64,000 nt of DNA from Bog-756 sp963835465 (GTDB lineage Bacteria > Actinomycetota > Acidimicrobiia > Acidimicrobiales > RAAP-2): contig CAWIFR010000002.1 of the NCBI GenBank assembly GCA_963835465.1, forward strand, positions 496,001 to 560,000, in the 5' to 3' direction. The notes under the pieces were generated by a model that ran no database searches, was not told where the DNA came from, and saw nothing but the letters and a program-made list of their open reading frames with translations. Positions 1 to 8,108 of the stretch are shown here, one piece after another. Position 1 is the stretch's first letter, and each line of letters begins with the position of its first letter. The position numbers and the translations under genes are program-made.

Positions 1-747
1 CTCACTGACGAGACTGGCCGTGCTGGCGGCCAACGACCAGAAGACAGGGGCCGACGTTCCGTCGACCCCAGTCGGCGCCGTGGCTCGGGCCCGCGCCACG
101 GCCAGGCGGCGCATCAGGCTTCCGGACTGCTGAGCGGCGGCGATCAGCAACGGAAAGGTGGCCGCCGCACTCAGCTCGTCGGCGTTCCCGGCGTGGATCC
201 CCCCGATGAGCGGATCGGCGAGGCGGTCGACGACGGGGCGCCCCAGCCGTTCACCGACGATGTCGCCGACCGTCCGGTCGCCGACGACCGTATCCGTGCC
301 GAAGTGGGGAAGGAAGTCCTTCAGTACCCGGATGGATTCGGCGGGGCTCAGGATCCCCGAGCGCGCCAGCGGCCACCAGCGGGTGGGCACACCCAGATTG
401 AGGCCATCGGGCATGGGGCGGAGGCTCCCGCGGGCCCAGATGGAGGCGCCCGACGCCCCGACCGGGACCAGCTGGTCGCTCAGGCCGAGCTCGTCACACA
501 GTTCGGTGGCCTCGGGCCGACGGGCCAGGAAGGCGTCGGCGGCCACATCCACCTGCCGACCGGCGAAGGGATCGGAGCGCACCTTGCCACCCAGGCGCTC
601 GCCGGCCTCGAGGACCACGACCTCGGGCACCGGGCCACCGCCGTCTCGGCCGGTCACCAGCTCCCACGCCGCGGCCAGCCCGGCGATCCCGCCCCCGACC
701 ACGGCGATGGTCCGGCCGGTCGGGGCTGAACCGTTCGGAGCGGTCAC
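1..747 (-). CDS. hemY: Protoporphyrinogen/coproporphyrinogen oxidase, HemY type (partial, 3' end off window)
   Basis: FAD-dependent oxidase of late haem synthesis, converting a porphyrinogen to the porphyrin. Translation from the GTG at 747 gives an N-terminal dinucleotide fold VVGGGIAGLAAAWEL, then GERLGGKV, and the family's conserved TVGDIVGERLGRPVVDRL and DPLIGGIHAGNADELS. This is the usual pattern of the HemY family. The GTG start overlaps the stop of the ferrochelatase gene by four bases (GTGA), so the two are translationally coupled. The gene runs off the left edge, so only about 249 residues are seen. In Actinobacteria this enzyme usually acts on coproporphyrinogen III (CgoX), so protoporphyrinogen specificity should not be assumed. 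Confidence 0.9.
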   Translation of the reverse strand, partial: MTAPNGSAPTGRTIAVVGGGIAGLAAAWELVTGRDGGGPVPEVVVLEAGERLGGKVRSDPFAGRQVDVAADAFLARRPEATELCDELGLSDQLVPVGASGASIWARGSLRPMPDGLNLGVPTRWWPLARSGILSPAESIRVLKDFLPHFGTDTVVGDRTVGDIVGERLGRPVVDRLADPLIGGIHAGNADELSAAATFPLLIAAAQQSGSLMRRLAVARARATAPTGVDGTSAPVFWSLAASTASLVSE

Positions 748-1697
748 TCTGCCGCGGCTCGACACACGACGTCGGCGAGCACCGCAAGGAAGCGGGGGTC
801 GTCGTTGAGCGAAGGGGTCCGGGCGAACTGCACGCCCACCGACCGGGCCACCTGGTCGGCCTCGATGTCCAGGTCGTAGAGGACCTCGAGATGGTCGGAG
901 ACGAAGCCCACGGGACAGACCACGACGGCGGTGGCGCCCTCATCGGCCACCCGACGGATCTCGACCAGCAGGTCGGGTCCGATCCACGGGTCGGCCGTCC
1001 TCCCTGCACTCTGCCACGCCACTCCCCAGCGCAGGCCGGGCCGGGCGTCCAGGTTCAACAGGGCGGCGATGTCGGCGCCCGACTCGGCCACCTGGTCGGG
1101 ATACGGGTCACCCTCGGCCACCACCCGGAGCGGAAGGCTGTGGGCGGTGAAGAATACGGCGACCTGCCCGCGCTCGGCGGGGGCGAGGGCGGCCAGGCAG
1201 GCCTCGGTGCGGTCGGCCAGGAGCCGGGCGAACCCGTCGGCCCGGTGCCACGAAGGCACCGCGGTCAGTCCGAGCGCGGGTTCGGCTGCTGCCGCGGCCG
1301 CCTCCGCCCGGCGGAAGTACTCGCCCGAGCCCAAGGACGACTGATGGGGGGTGAGCACGATCCCCACCAATCGACTGACCCCGGCAGCAGAGAGGTCGCC
1401 CACTCCGTCCTCGATGGTGGGTTCGGTGTACTTGGCCCCGTAGCGGACCACGAACCGACCGGGCGCCCTCGCCTCCAGCGCGGTGGCCACACCTTCCACC
1501 TGGGCCCGGGTCCTCTCGGTGAGTGGCGAGGTCCCCCCGATGGCTCGGTACCTCCCCATCAACTCGTCGAGGAGCGCAGGGGTCGGCCGCTGCCCACGCC
1601 GGATGGTGGTGTAGAAGGGCTCGATCCCTTCGGGGGTGGCGGGCGTGCCGTGCGCCATGACGAGTACGCCGACCGGCCCGGCTGCCCTCGCGGTCAC
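744..1697 (-). CDS. hemH: Ferrochelatase (coproporphyrin/protoporphyrin ferrochelatase)
   Basis: Inserts ferrous iron into the porphyrin ring. With the GTG at 1697 as start the product is 317 residues, beginning VTARAAGPVGVLVMAHGTP. Family features are the N-terminal GVLVMAHGTP strand, YRAIGGTSPLTERT, LTPHQSSLGSGEYFRRA, the catalytic-His segment FTAHSLPLRV (His near residue 186) and the C-terminal VCPVGFVSDHLEVLYDLD. The frame is open to 1778, but that longer form would run into hemE, and 1697 has a GAGG about seven bases upstream. It lies between hemE and hemY, the same order as the Bacillus hemEHY operon, so it probably serves the coproporphyrin-dependent pathway (CpfC). Confidence 0.92.
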   Translation of the reverse strand: MTARAAGPVGVLVMAHGTPATPEGIEPFYTTIRRGQRPTPALLDELMGRYRAIGGTSPLTERTRAQVEGVATALEARAPGRFVVRYGAKYTEPTIEDGVGDLSAAGVSRLVGIVLTPHQSSLGSGEYFRRAEAAAAAAEPALGLTAVPSWHRADGFARLLADRTEACLAALAPAERGQVAVFFTAHSLPLRVVAEGDPYPDQVAESGADIAALLNLDARPGLRWGVAWQSAGRTADPWIGPDLLVEIRRVADEGATAVVVCPVGFVSDHLEVLYDLDIEADQVARSVGVQFARTPSLNDDPRFLAVLADVVCRAAAE

Positions 1698-1740
1698 GGC
1701 CGACCTCGGGTGCCGTCGTACCCTGACCGCCGGCCGACCA

Positions 1741-2814
1741 TCACGACGCAACCGACACGCCGGCCCGTCCCTCGGCATGGACCAGCTCCACCACCCGCTC
1801 GAGGATGCCCGGGTCGGTCTCGGGCAGCACCCCGTGCCCGAGGTTGAACACGTGCCCCGGCTGGCTGCCGGCCGCGCCCAACACGGCCCGGGTCTCGGCC
1901 GCCGCCACCTCCCATGAGCCCAGGCACAGGGCAGGATCGAGGTTCCCCTGCACGGCCAACCCCGGGCCGATCCGGAGCCGGGCCTCGTCGAGTGGGACCC
2001 GCCAGTCGACGCCGACTACGGTGCTTCCGGCCTCGGCCATCGAGGCCAGTAGCTCGCCGGTGCCCACGCCGAAGAGGATGGTGGGCACGCCCGGGTGGCT
2101 GTCCGCCAGTTCGGAGAACAGGCGCTGCGTCGCCGGGAGGACCAGCTGGCGGTAGTGGGCCGGCGTGAGGATCCCGGCCCAGCTGTCGAAGACCTGGACG
2201 GCCGAGGCGCCCGCGTCGAGCTGGGAGCGCAACGAGGCCAGCGCCAGGTCGCCGAGCCGCTCGACCAGCTCGTGCCAGAGCACCGGGTCGCCGTGCATCA
2301 GGGACTTGATCTTGGAGAAGTTCTTGGACGGGCCGCCCTCCACCAGGTAGCTGGCCACGGTGAAGGGTCCGCCGGCGAATCCGATCAGGGGCACCCGCAA
2401 CCCTTCGGCCAGCAAGGCCACTGCGTCGATCACGTACGGCGTGTCGACTTCGGGCTCGAGGGGCCTCAGACGCTGGAGGTCCCTGCGTCCGGCGAAGGGT
2501 TCGGCCACCACCGGGCCGGTTCCCGGGGTCACGTCCACCCCGAACCCGATGGCTGCCACCGGGACGACGATGTCGGAGAAGAAGATGGCGGCGTCAGTGC
2601 CGTAACGGTCCACCGGCTGGCGGGTGAGGGTGGCGACGAGCTCGGGCTGGGCGATGGCGTCGAGGATGCTGCCCGAGCCTCGGGCCGCCCGGTACTCAGG
2701 GAGCGACCGCCCGGCCTGGCGCATGAACCACACCGGCACGTGGTCCACCGACAGGCCACGGCAGGCTCGAATGAACGGCGAATCGTCGAAGGGGACGGGC
2801 CCAGGGCTGCGCAC
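1741..2814 (-). CDS. hemE: Uroporphyrinogen decarboxylase
   Basis: Cytosolic enzyme that decarboxylates the four acetate side chains of uroporphyrinogen III to give coproporphyrinogen III. The 357-residue product has the family signature MRQAGRSLPEYR at residues 31-42, PFTVASYLVEGG, the FDSWAGILTP segment and the C-terminal GHVFNLGHGVLPETDP. Length matches the family. The start is a GTG without an obvious Shine-Dalgarno sequence. It is the first gene of the minus-strand hemE-hemH-hemY set; 43 bases separate it from hemH. The helicase gene is divergent, with about 245 bases between the two starts. Confidence 0.96.
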   Translation of the reverse strand: MRSPGPVPFDDSPFIRACRGLSVDHVPVWFMRQAGRSLPEYRAARGSGSILDAIAQPELVATLTRQPVDRYGTDAAIFFSDIVVPVAAIGFGVDVTPGTGPVVAEPFAGRRDLQRLRPLEPEVDTPYVIDAVALLAEGLRVPLIGFAGGPFTVASYLVEGGPSKNFSKIKSLMHGDPVLWHELVERLGDLALASLRSQLDAGASAVQVFDSWAGILTPAHYRQLVLPATQRLFSELADSHPGVPTILFGVGTGELLASMAEAGSTVVGVDWRVPLDEARLRIGPGLAVQGNLDPALCLGSWEVAAAETRAVLGAAGSQPGHVFNLGHGVLPETDPGILERVVELVHAEGRAGVSVAS

Positions 2815-3013
2815 GTTGCGGAACCGTCGGCGCTCAGCGGGAGGCCGGACGGGACGGGTCCGGCTCCGGTCGGCTCCCGACCGCCACCCGGCACGGCGAT
2901 GGGGCTCCTACTGATTCGACCATCCCCCGAGTCTAGGAGGTGGCCGATCCCCATCCGCAGAGCCCGTCGGGTGGCTCCGAGGCCACCCCGTCGCGGGTCG
3001 AGTACGTCAGGCA

Positions 3014-3019
3014 TACAAT
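3014..3019 (+). promoter_or_regulatory. Candidate -10 element for the HelD-type helicase gene
   Basis: The hexamer TACAAT is a close match to the sigma-70-family -10 consensus and lies about 40 bases before the GTG at 3060. No convincing -35 hexamer is seen at the right distance. Its position inside the longest open frame is one reason to prefer the start near 3060 over the ATG at 2940. Confidence 0.4.
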
Positions 3020-3059
3020 CGAGGGTTCCCCTGAGCCGGATGGGATAGGGAGATCGGAG

Positions 3060-5378
3060 GTGGGGGTGGACGTAGAGCAGCAGGCCGAGCAGGAGTTCGT
3101 GGACATGGCCTATGCCCGCCTCGATGCCATGCGGGGCGACGCCAACGCCATGCTCGAAGGGGTGCTCGACCTGGGCAAGGGGGGCACGTTCCAGTCGAGG
3201 ACCGAACGGGACGTGATCGTCCGGACCAGCTTGGCGCGCTTGGAGCAACTCGATATCGGGGACCAGGCCCTGACGTTCGGCCGGATCGATCGAGTGCTTG
3301 ACGGGACGGGGGCGGCGACCAATGGGGCCGATGCTGGCTCCCCGTCGGGGTCCGGACACCCGACCACCGAGACCTTCCACATCGGACGGCTGGCCATCCA
3401 CAGTGCCGATCACGAGCCCCTCGTGGTCGACTGGCGGGCCCCCATCGCCGAGCCGTTCTATCGGGCCACGGGCAGAGACCCCCAAGGTCTCGTGCTCCGC
3501 CGCCACCTGGCCCTGGAAGGTCGCCGGGTCGTGGGCGTCGAGGACGAGCGGTTCGCCGTCGCCGGCTCGGTCCCTGGCCCCGCCGTCCTGAGTGAGGAGG
3601 CCGACGGGTTCGGCGGCGAGGGTGCGGGCGAACTGATCATCAGCGACCTTCCCATCGGAGGACCCGCCGCCCTGCTGGCGGCGCTGGACCGGGCCCGTTC
3701 GGGTCGGATGACGGACATCGTGTCCACCATCCAGCGCGAACAGGACGAGATCATCCGGGCTCCGTTGACCGGCGTCCTGGTGGTGCAGGGGGGTCCGGGA
3801 ACCGGGAAGACCGCGGTGGCCCTTCACCGGGCGGCCTACCTGCTGTACACCCACCGGTTCCCCCTGGAGCGTCAAGGAGTGCTGGTGGTCGGGCCCAACC
3901 CGCTCTTCCTCCGTTACATCGAGCAGGTCCTGCCCTCCTTGGGGGAGACCGGCGTGACGCTCTCCACGGTCTCGGGACTGGTGCCCGAGATCCGGATCAA
4001 AGAGAACGGCCCGGTCGATGCGGCCAGGCTGAAGGGGGATGCCCGGATGGCCAAGGTGGTGGCCCGGGCCGTGCGGACTCGCCAACGGGCCCTGGCCGAT
4101 GACGTGGCCATCCCGTATGGGGCCCTCCTCCTGCGGTTGACCCGCGAGGACAGTCGCCGCATCGTCGAGCTGGTCCGACGCCGTCCCGGCACCCACAATG
4201 CCCGTCGTCGAATGGTCGAGCAGTCGGTGGCCCAGCTGCTGGCCGACCGGGCCCGCCAGACGCAGCAGACCCTCGGCGCCGGGGTCCCAGCATCGGTCAC
4301 CGCCTTCCCCGGCTACGAGGACCCCTCGGAGTTGGCCGAAGACGAGTTCGACCTCGAGGACTTCACCCGCAAGGTGAAGCGGGTGCCCGAGCTCGCCGAC
4401 GCCCTCGATCGCATGTGGCCCCGACTGTCGGCTCATGAGCTCCTCCACGACCTCTTCGGCGCTCCACCGCTGATCGCCGCCGCCTCACGCGGCGTCCTGT
4501 CCGAGGAGGAACAGCTGCTGCTGCGTCGGCCCCGATCAGCTTCGTTCGAGGACGTGGCCTGGACTCCCGCCGACGCTGCCCTGGTCGACGAAGCGAGGGC
4601 CCTGCTCGGGCCGCGCAACGGCAGCGCCGAGGACGGACTGCGGAAGTACGGCCACATCGTCGTCGACGAGGTGCAGGACCTCTCTCCCATGCAGCTGCGC
4701 ATGCTCACCCGCCGCTCCCTGTCCGGTTCCATGACCGTGGTCGGGGACATCGCCCAGGCCACCGCGCCCTGGGCTCCGACGTCGTGGTCGGACATCACTG
4801 CCCACCTGCCCCGGCGCCGGCCGGTACGCTCGGTCGAGCTGACCGTCAGCTATCGCACGCCAGCCGAGGTGCTGGCTGTCGCCACCCGGGTCCTGGCCGT
4901 TGCCGCCCCCGAGCTCTCGCCCCCGACACCCGTGCGCCGCACCGAGGTCGAACCGCGGATGATCCCGGTGCGAGGCCCCGACGGGACCTCCTCTGGGGCC
5001 ACGGTCGGCGATCTGGTGCGGCGGGTGGCCGAGGTGGCCGGCGAGGAGGTGGTGGCCGTGACGCCGGGACGGGTGGCGATCCTGGCGCCCGAGACGCTGC
5101 TGCCCGTGCTCGCTGACGCCCTGGCCGCCGCCGAGCTCCCGGTGGTGGACGCCCGGGACATGCGCAAGGGCGGGCTGTCCGAGCCGTTGGTCCTGCTGGC
5201 CGCCGACAGCACCAACGGACTCGAATTCGACTCGGTGGTGGTGGTGGAGCCCGGTGTGATCGCTGGCGAGACCGCTCGCGGCCTCCGCACCCTGTATGTG
5301 GCATTGACCCGCCCCACGCAGCGGCTCAGCGTGGTGCACCTGGCTCCGCTACCCGCGGCGCTCGACAGCACCAGCTGA
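3060..5378 (+). CDS. helD: HelD-type UvrD/Rep superfamily 1 ATPase (RNA polymerase recycling helicase)
   Basis: Superfamily 1 helicase-like ATPase of the HelD group, whose studied members remove stalled RNA polymerase from DNA. From GTG 3060 the product is 772 residues. It has the HelD-type N-terminal arm with coiled-coil character, LVVDWRAPIAEPFYRA, Walker A GGPGTGKTAVALHRAAY, Walker B IVVDEVQDLSPMQLRML, motif III-like GDIAQAT and C-terminal EFDSVVVVEPG and LRTLYVALTRPTQRLSVVH. The frame is open back to ATG 2940. A -10-like TACAAT at 3014 and purine-rich AGGGAG seven bases upstream favour 3060; GTG 3066, behind GGAGG, is equally possible. The HelD assignment rests on domain order; a general UvrD-like role is the alternative. 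Confidence 0.85.
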   Translation: MGVDVEQQAEQEFVDMAYARLDAMRGDANAMLEGVLDLGKGGTFQSRTERDVIVRTSLARLEQLDIGDQALTFGRIDRVLDGTGAATNGADAGSPSGSGHPTTETFHIGRLAIHSADHEPLVVDWRAPIAEPFYRATGRDPQGLVLRRHLALEGRRVVGVEDERFAVAGSVPGPAVLSEEADGFGGEGAGELIISDLPIGGPAALLAALDRARSGRMTDIVSTIQREQDEIIRAPLTGVLVVQGGPGTGKTAVALHRAAYLLYTHRFPLERQGVLVVGPNPLFLRYIEQVLPSLGETGVTLSTVSGLVPEIRIKENGPVDAARLKGDARMAKVVARAVRTRQRALADDVAIPYGALLLRLTREDSRRIVELVRRRPGTHNARRRMVEQSVAQLLADRARQTQQTLGAGVPASVTAFPGYEDPSELAEDEFDLEDFTRKVKRVPELADALDRMWPRLSAHELLHDLFGAPPLIAAASRGVLSEEEQLLLRRPRSASFEDVAWTPADAALVDEARALLGPRNGSAEDGLRKYGHIVVDEVQDLSPMQLRMLTRRSLSGSMTVVGDIAQATAPWAPTSWSDITAHLPRRRPVRSVELTVSYRTPAEVLAVATRVLAVAAPELSPPTPVRRTEVEPRMIPVRGPDGTSSGATVGDLVRRVAEVAGEEVVAVTPGRVAILAPETLLPVLADALAAAELPVVDARDMRKGGLSEPLVLLAADSTNGLEFDSVVVVEPGVIAGETARGLRTLYVALTRPTQRLSVVHLAPLPAALDSTS

Positions 5379-5392
5379 GGCTCCCAGAGGTC

Positions 5393-5424
5393 GTCTCCGG
5401 GCCGGCGCCCACCCGCCCGGAGAC
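5393..5424 (+). terminator. Stem-loop after the helicase gene, possible terminator
   Basis: GTCTCCGGGC at 5393-5402 pairs perfectly with GCCCGGAGAC at 5415-5424, leaving a 12-base loop, 15 bases after the helicase stop. No U-tract follows, so if it ends transcription it is not a classical intrinsic terminator. Confidence 0.4.
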
Positions 5425-5563
5425 CCTCGCGGCGTCAGGCGGGGGAGGAGACTTTAGACCGGTCCGAGGCGCAAATGGTGGCTTTCGACCCACTCCGGTA
5501 CGGCATTCCCGGATCGCCGGCCCGAGTTGGCCCCGCCGGGCGAACATCGACTAAAACTACGGC

Positions 5564-6175
5564 GTGACCCAGGCCCTTGCCGTCGAACCGGCGGTCCCCT
5601 CTCGCCAGCGCCACCGTCCTGACAAGCCGTCCATGCTGGCGGTGGGAGTCATCATTTGGCTCGGCTCCGAGGTGATGTTCTTCTCCTCGCTCTTCGCCGC
5701 CTTCTTCACCATCCGGGCCCACGCCTCGGTGTGGCCGCCGGCCGGAACCCACCTCGACACCGTCCGGGCCGGAATCTTCACCCTGATCCTGGTGTCGTCC
5801 AGTTTCACCATGCAGAAGGCGGTCTGGGACCAGGAGCGCGGCGACCGTCGCAGCGCCAAGATCTGGGTGGTGGCCACGCTGGTGCTGGGTGCGCTGTTCG
5901 TGGCCAACCAGTTCTTCGAGTGGGTCGACCTGTCTCACAACCCGGCGACGAATCCGACGCACACCGCCTATGGATCGCTCTTCTACATCATGTCCGGCCT
6001 CCACGGCCTCCACGTGACGCTGGGTCTGGTGGCCATGGGCTTCCTGCTGGTCCGGCTGAAGGGACCCAAGGGGGACCCGGGCGAGACGCCGGTCTTCCAA
6101 GGGGTCAGCTACTACTGGCACTTCGTCGACGTGGTCTGGGTCGGCCTCTACGCCTGTTTGTTCCTGCTCAAATAA
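5564..6175 (+). CDS. ctaE: Cytochrome c oxidase subunit III
   Basis: Membrane subunit of the aa3-type terminal oxidase. The 203-residue product has five predicted helices and family segments WLGSEVMFFSSLFAAFF, NQFFEWVDL, YIMSGLHGLHVTLGL and the C-terminal YYWHFVDVVWVGLYACLF. The short, five-helix form is usual for actinobacterial CtaE. The start is GTG. It leads the operon ctaE-qcrC-qcrA-qcrB, overlapping qcrC by one base (TAATG). Subunits I, II and IV are encoded separately at 14.2-17.3 kb on the other strand. This arrangement links oxidase subunit III to the bc1 complex, as in other Actinobacteria that form a III-IV supercomplex. Confidence 0.96.
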   Translation: MTQALAVEPAVPSRQRHRPDKPSMLAVGVIIWLGSEVMFFSSLFAAFFTIRAHASVWPPAGTHLDTVRAGIFTLILVSSSFTMQKAVWDQERGDRRSAKIWVVATLVLGALFVANQFFEWVDLSHNPATNPTHTAYGSLFYIMSGLHGLHVTLGLVAMGFLLVRLKGPKGDPGETPVFQGVSYYWHFVDVVWVGLYACLFLLK

Positions 6176-7140
6176 TGGGACCTCGGATCCGCAACCTGCT
6201 CCGCGCCCGGGTGGTGGCGCCCGCGGCCCTGGTGGGCGTGGTGGCCATCGTCGGCCTGCTGGCCTTCACCCCGGCGGCGGCCCCGGCCGACAGCACGTCG
6301 ACCACCCAGGCCGTCGCCCCGATCGGCGCCACCCCGACCCCGATCAGCGCGCCCACCACCACCCTGCCCGGGCTGTCCACCACCGCCACCACGGTGGCAC
6401 CGGTCAACAACTCGCCGGTGACAGGTTCGGGCGCCGTGAAGTACGCCGCCCCGTCCAACCAGACCGGCCTGTTCTACGTATCGCTGCCGAAGGCCTTCGA
6501 GGCGCCGGGCGAAGCCCTGTTCGCGGCCAACTGCTCCACCTGCCACGGCCCCGAGGCGCTCGGGACCAGCCGGGCCCCGAACCTGCAGGGCCTGGGGGCC
6601 GGCACCGTGGACTTCTGGGTGTCCACCGGCCGCATGCCCCTGGCCAACTCGAGCATCCAGGCCACCCGGAAGCCGCCGCGGTTCAACCGGCTCCAGACCC
6701 TGGAGATCGCCGCGTGGGTGCAGTCGCTGACCCCCGGGGAGGGCGTGCAGGTACCGGTGGTCAACACCAACCACGCCGACCTCGAGTCGGGTAACACCCT
6801 GTTCACCCTCAACTGCGCGGCGTGCCACACCATCACCGGGGCCGGTGACGCCCTGGCCAACGGGGCCTATGCCCCCAGCCTCCACCTGGCCACCCCCACC
6901 CAGATCGTGGAGGCCATCCGGTCGGGTCCGGGCAACATGCCCCACTTCTCCGAGGGCAACATCACCAACACCGAGGCCCGTGACATCGCCTCCTATGTGC
7001 ATGGGGTCATCCAGCATCCCTCCAACCCGGGCGGCGTGGGCCTGGGTGGTATCGGCCCGGTCGGAGAGGGATTCGTAGGCCTGCTGGTTGGCGTGGGCGT
7101 GCTCATGCTGGTCTGCTTCTGGATCGGAGAACGCACGTGA
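6175..7140 (+). CDS. qcrC: Diheme cytochrome c subunit of the bc1 complex
   Basis: Membrane-anchored dihaem cytochrome c that passes electrons from the Rieske protein directly to cytochrome oxidase, replacing a soluble cytochrome c. The 321-residue product has an N-terminal signal-anchor (about 13-31), a Thr/Pro-rich linker, two haem-binding motifs CSTCH (120-124) and CAACH (214-218), likely axial-ligand Met segments (GRMPLA, GNMPHF) and a C-terminal helix at about 294-312. It starts at the ATG in TAATG of ctaE and ends in a GTGA overlap with qcrA. The frame is open further upstream, but that part is the shadow of ctaE. Confidence 0.96.
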   Translation: MGPRIRNLLRARVVAPAALVGVVAIVGLLAFTPAAAPADSTSTTQAVAPIGATPTPISAPTTTLPGLSTTATTVAPVNNSPVTGSGAVKYAAPSNQTGLFYVSLPKAFEAPGEALFAANCSTCHGPEALGTSRAPNLQGLGAGTVDFWVSTGRMPLANSSIQATRKPPRFNRLQTLEIAAWVQSLTPGEGVQVPVVNTNHADLESGNTLFTLNCAACHTITGAGDALANGAYAPSLHLATPTQIVEAIRSGPGNMPHFSEGNITNTEARDIASYVHGVIQHPSNPGGVGLGGIGPVGEGFVGLLVGVGVLMLVCFWIGERT

Positions 7141-8108
7141 GCGACGGATCCCCGCGTCTCGAGGGGCCGCTCCCGCCGGCCGCTCTGGACGACCCCCACC
7201 TCCAGCCGTACGCCAAGCGGCCCGAAGCGGCCCAGGCCGTCGCGGCCGTGGCCATGATCCTCGGGTTCCTCGCCTTCATCGGCTTCGGGGTGGCCTACTG
7301 GGTGAACGCCAACACCCAGTGGTTGGCCATCACCTTCGGTGTCGGACTGTTGGCCCTCGGCTTCGGTGTCACCGCATGGGGCAAGTACCTCATGCCCCAG
7401 GGACCCTTCGTCGAGGAGCGGCACGCGTTCCACTCCACCGAGGAGGAGCGCGAGGCCATGACGGCGGCCATCACCCAGCGCGGCGGCATGGTGGTCCAGC
7501 GGCGCAAGCTGCTGGGCGGCCTCTTCGCACTGGGCTCGACGGTCATGGGCATTGTCCTGCTGTTCCCGCTCCTCCGTTCCCTCGGGCCCAAGCCGGCCAA
7601 GAGCGAGGCAACCACGGGGCCGACGGCCGACTCGCTGTTCACCACCAACTGGAAACAGGGCAGCGAGCTCGTCACGGTGGACGGTAGGAAGATCACGGTG
7701 AACGACCTCGATGTCGGCGGTGTGCTGACGGTCTTCCCCCGGGGCTTCGCCGGATCCTCGCCCGACCAGGTCATCCTGATCCGCCTGGCCAAACTGGGTC
7801 CGCTCGATCCGCCGTACCCCATCGCCCCTCCCGGCCGCACCGACTGGGGCGTGCAGGGCTACGTGGCCTACTCCAAGCTCTGCACCCACCTGGGCTGTCC
7901 CGTCGGCCTCTACCAGCAGCTGACCCAGCAGCTGGTCTGCCCCTGTCACCAGTCGATCTTCAACGTCAATGCCGGCGCCGTGCCCGAGTTCGGCCCGGCC
8001 CCCCGACCGCTGCCCCAGCTGCCCATCACCGTCGACTCCACCGGCCTGCTGGTGGCCAACGGCGGGCTCAACCAGGCGCCCGGGCCCGGATTCTGGGAAC
8101 GGCCATGA
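7137..8108 (+). CDS. qcrA: Rieske iron-sulfur subunit of the bc1 complex
   Basis: Iron-sulfur protein that accepts electrons from menaquinol in the bc1 complex. The 323-residue product has three predicted helices (about 36-55, 62-80 and 125-145), as in actinobacterial QcrA, and a C-terminal Rieske domain with CTHLGC (249-254) and CPCH (268-271), plus disulfide cysteines in those boxes. An Arg-Arg pair (VQRRKLLGG, near 122) just before the third helix resembles a Tat signal; QcrA homologues are known Tat-dependent proteins, and tatA is at 19.5 kb. It overlaps qcrC by GTGA and qcrB by ATGA. Confidence 0.96.
   Translation: MSDGSPRLEGPLPPAALDDPHLQPYAKRPEAAQAVAAVAMILGFLAFIGFGVAYWVNANTQWLAITFGVGLLALGFGVTAWGKYLMPQGPFVEERHAFHSTEEEREAMTAAITQRGGMVVQRRKLLGGLFALGSTVMGIVLLFPLLRSLGPKPAKSEATTGPTADSLFTTNWKQGSELVTVDGRKITVNDLDVGGVLTVFPRGFAGSSPDQVILIRLAKLGPLDPPYPIAPPGRTDWGVQGYVAYSKLCTHLGCPVGLYQQLTQQLVCPCHQSIFNVNAGAVPEFGPAPRPLPQLPITVDSTGLLVANGGLNQAPGPGFWERP

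Noticed and set aside
2529..4448. 639-codon minus-strand open frame across hemE and the helicase gene
   Set aside because: Antisense to clear helicase motifs; no supporting domain or ribosome site.
3060..5378. HelD-type gene as UvrD/PcrA DNA-repair helicase
   Set aside because: The N-terminal arm and the VVDWRAPIAEPFY segment follow HelD rather than UvrD; kept at family-level certainty.
5656..6174. Longer start for qcrC inside ctaE
   Set aside because: That part is the out-of-frame shadow of ctaE; the ATG in TAATG at 6175 gives the expected signal anchor.
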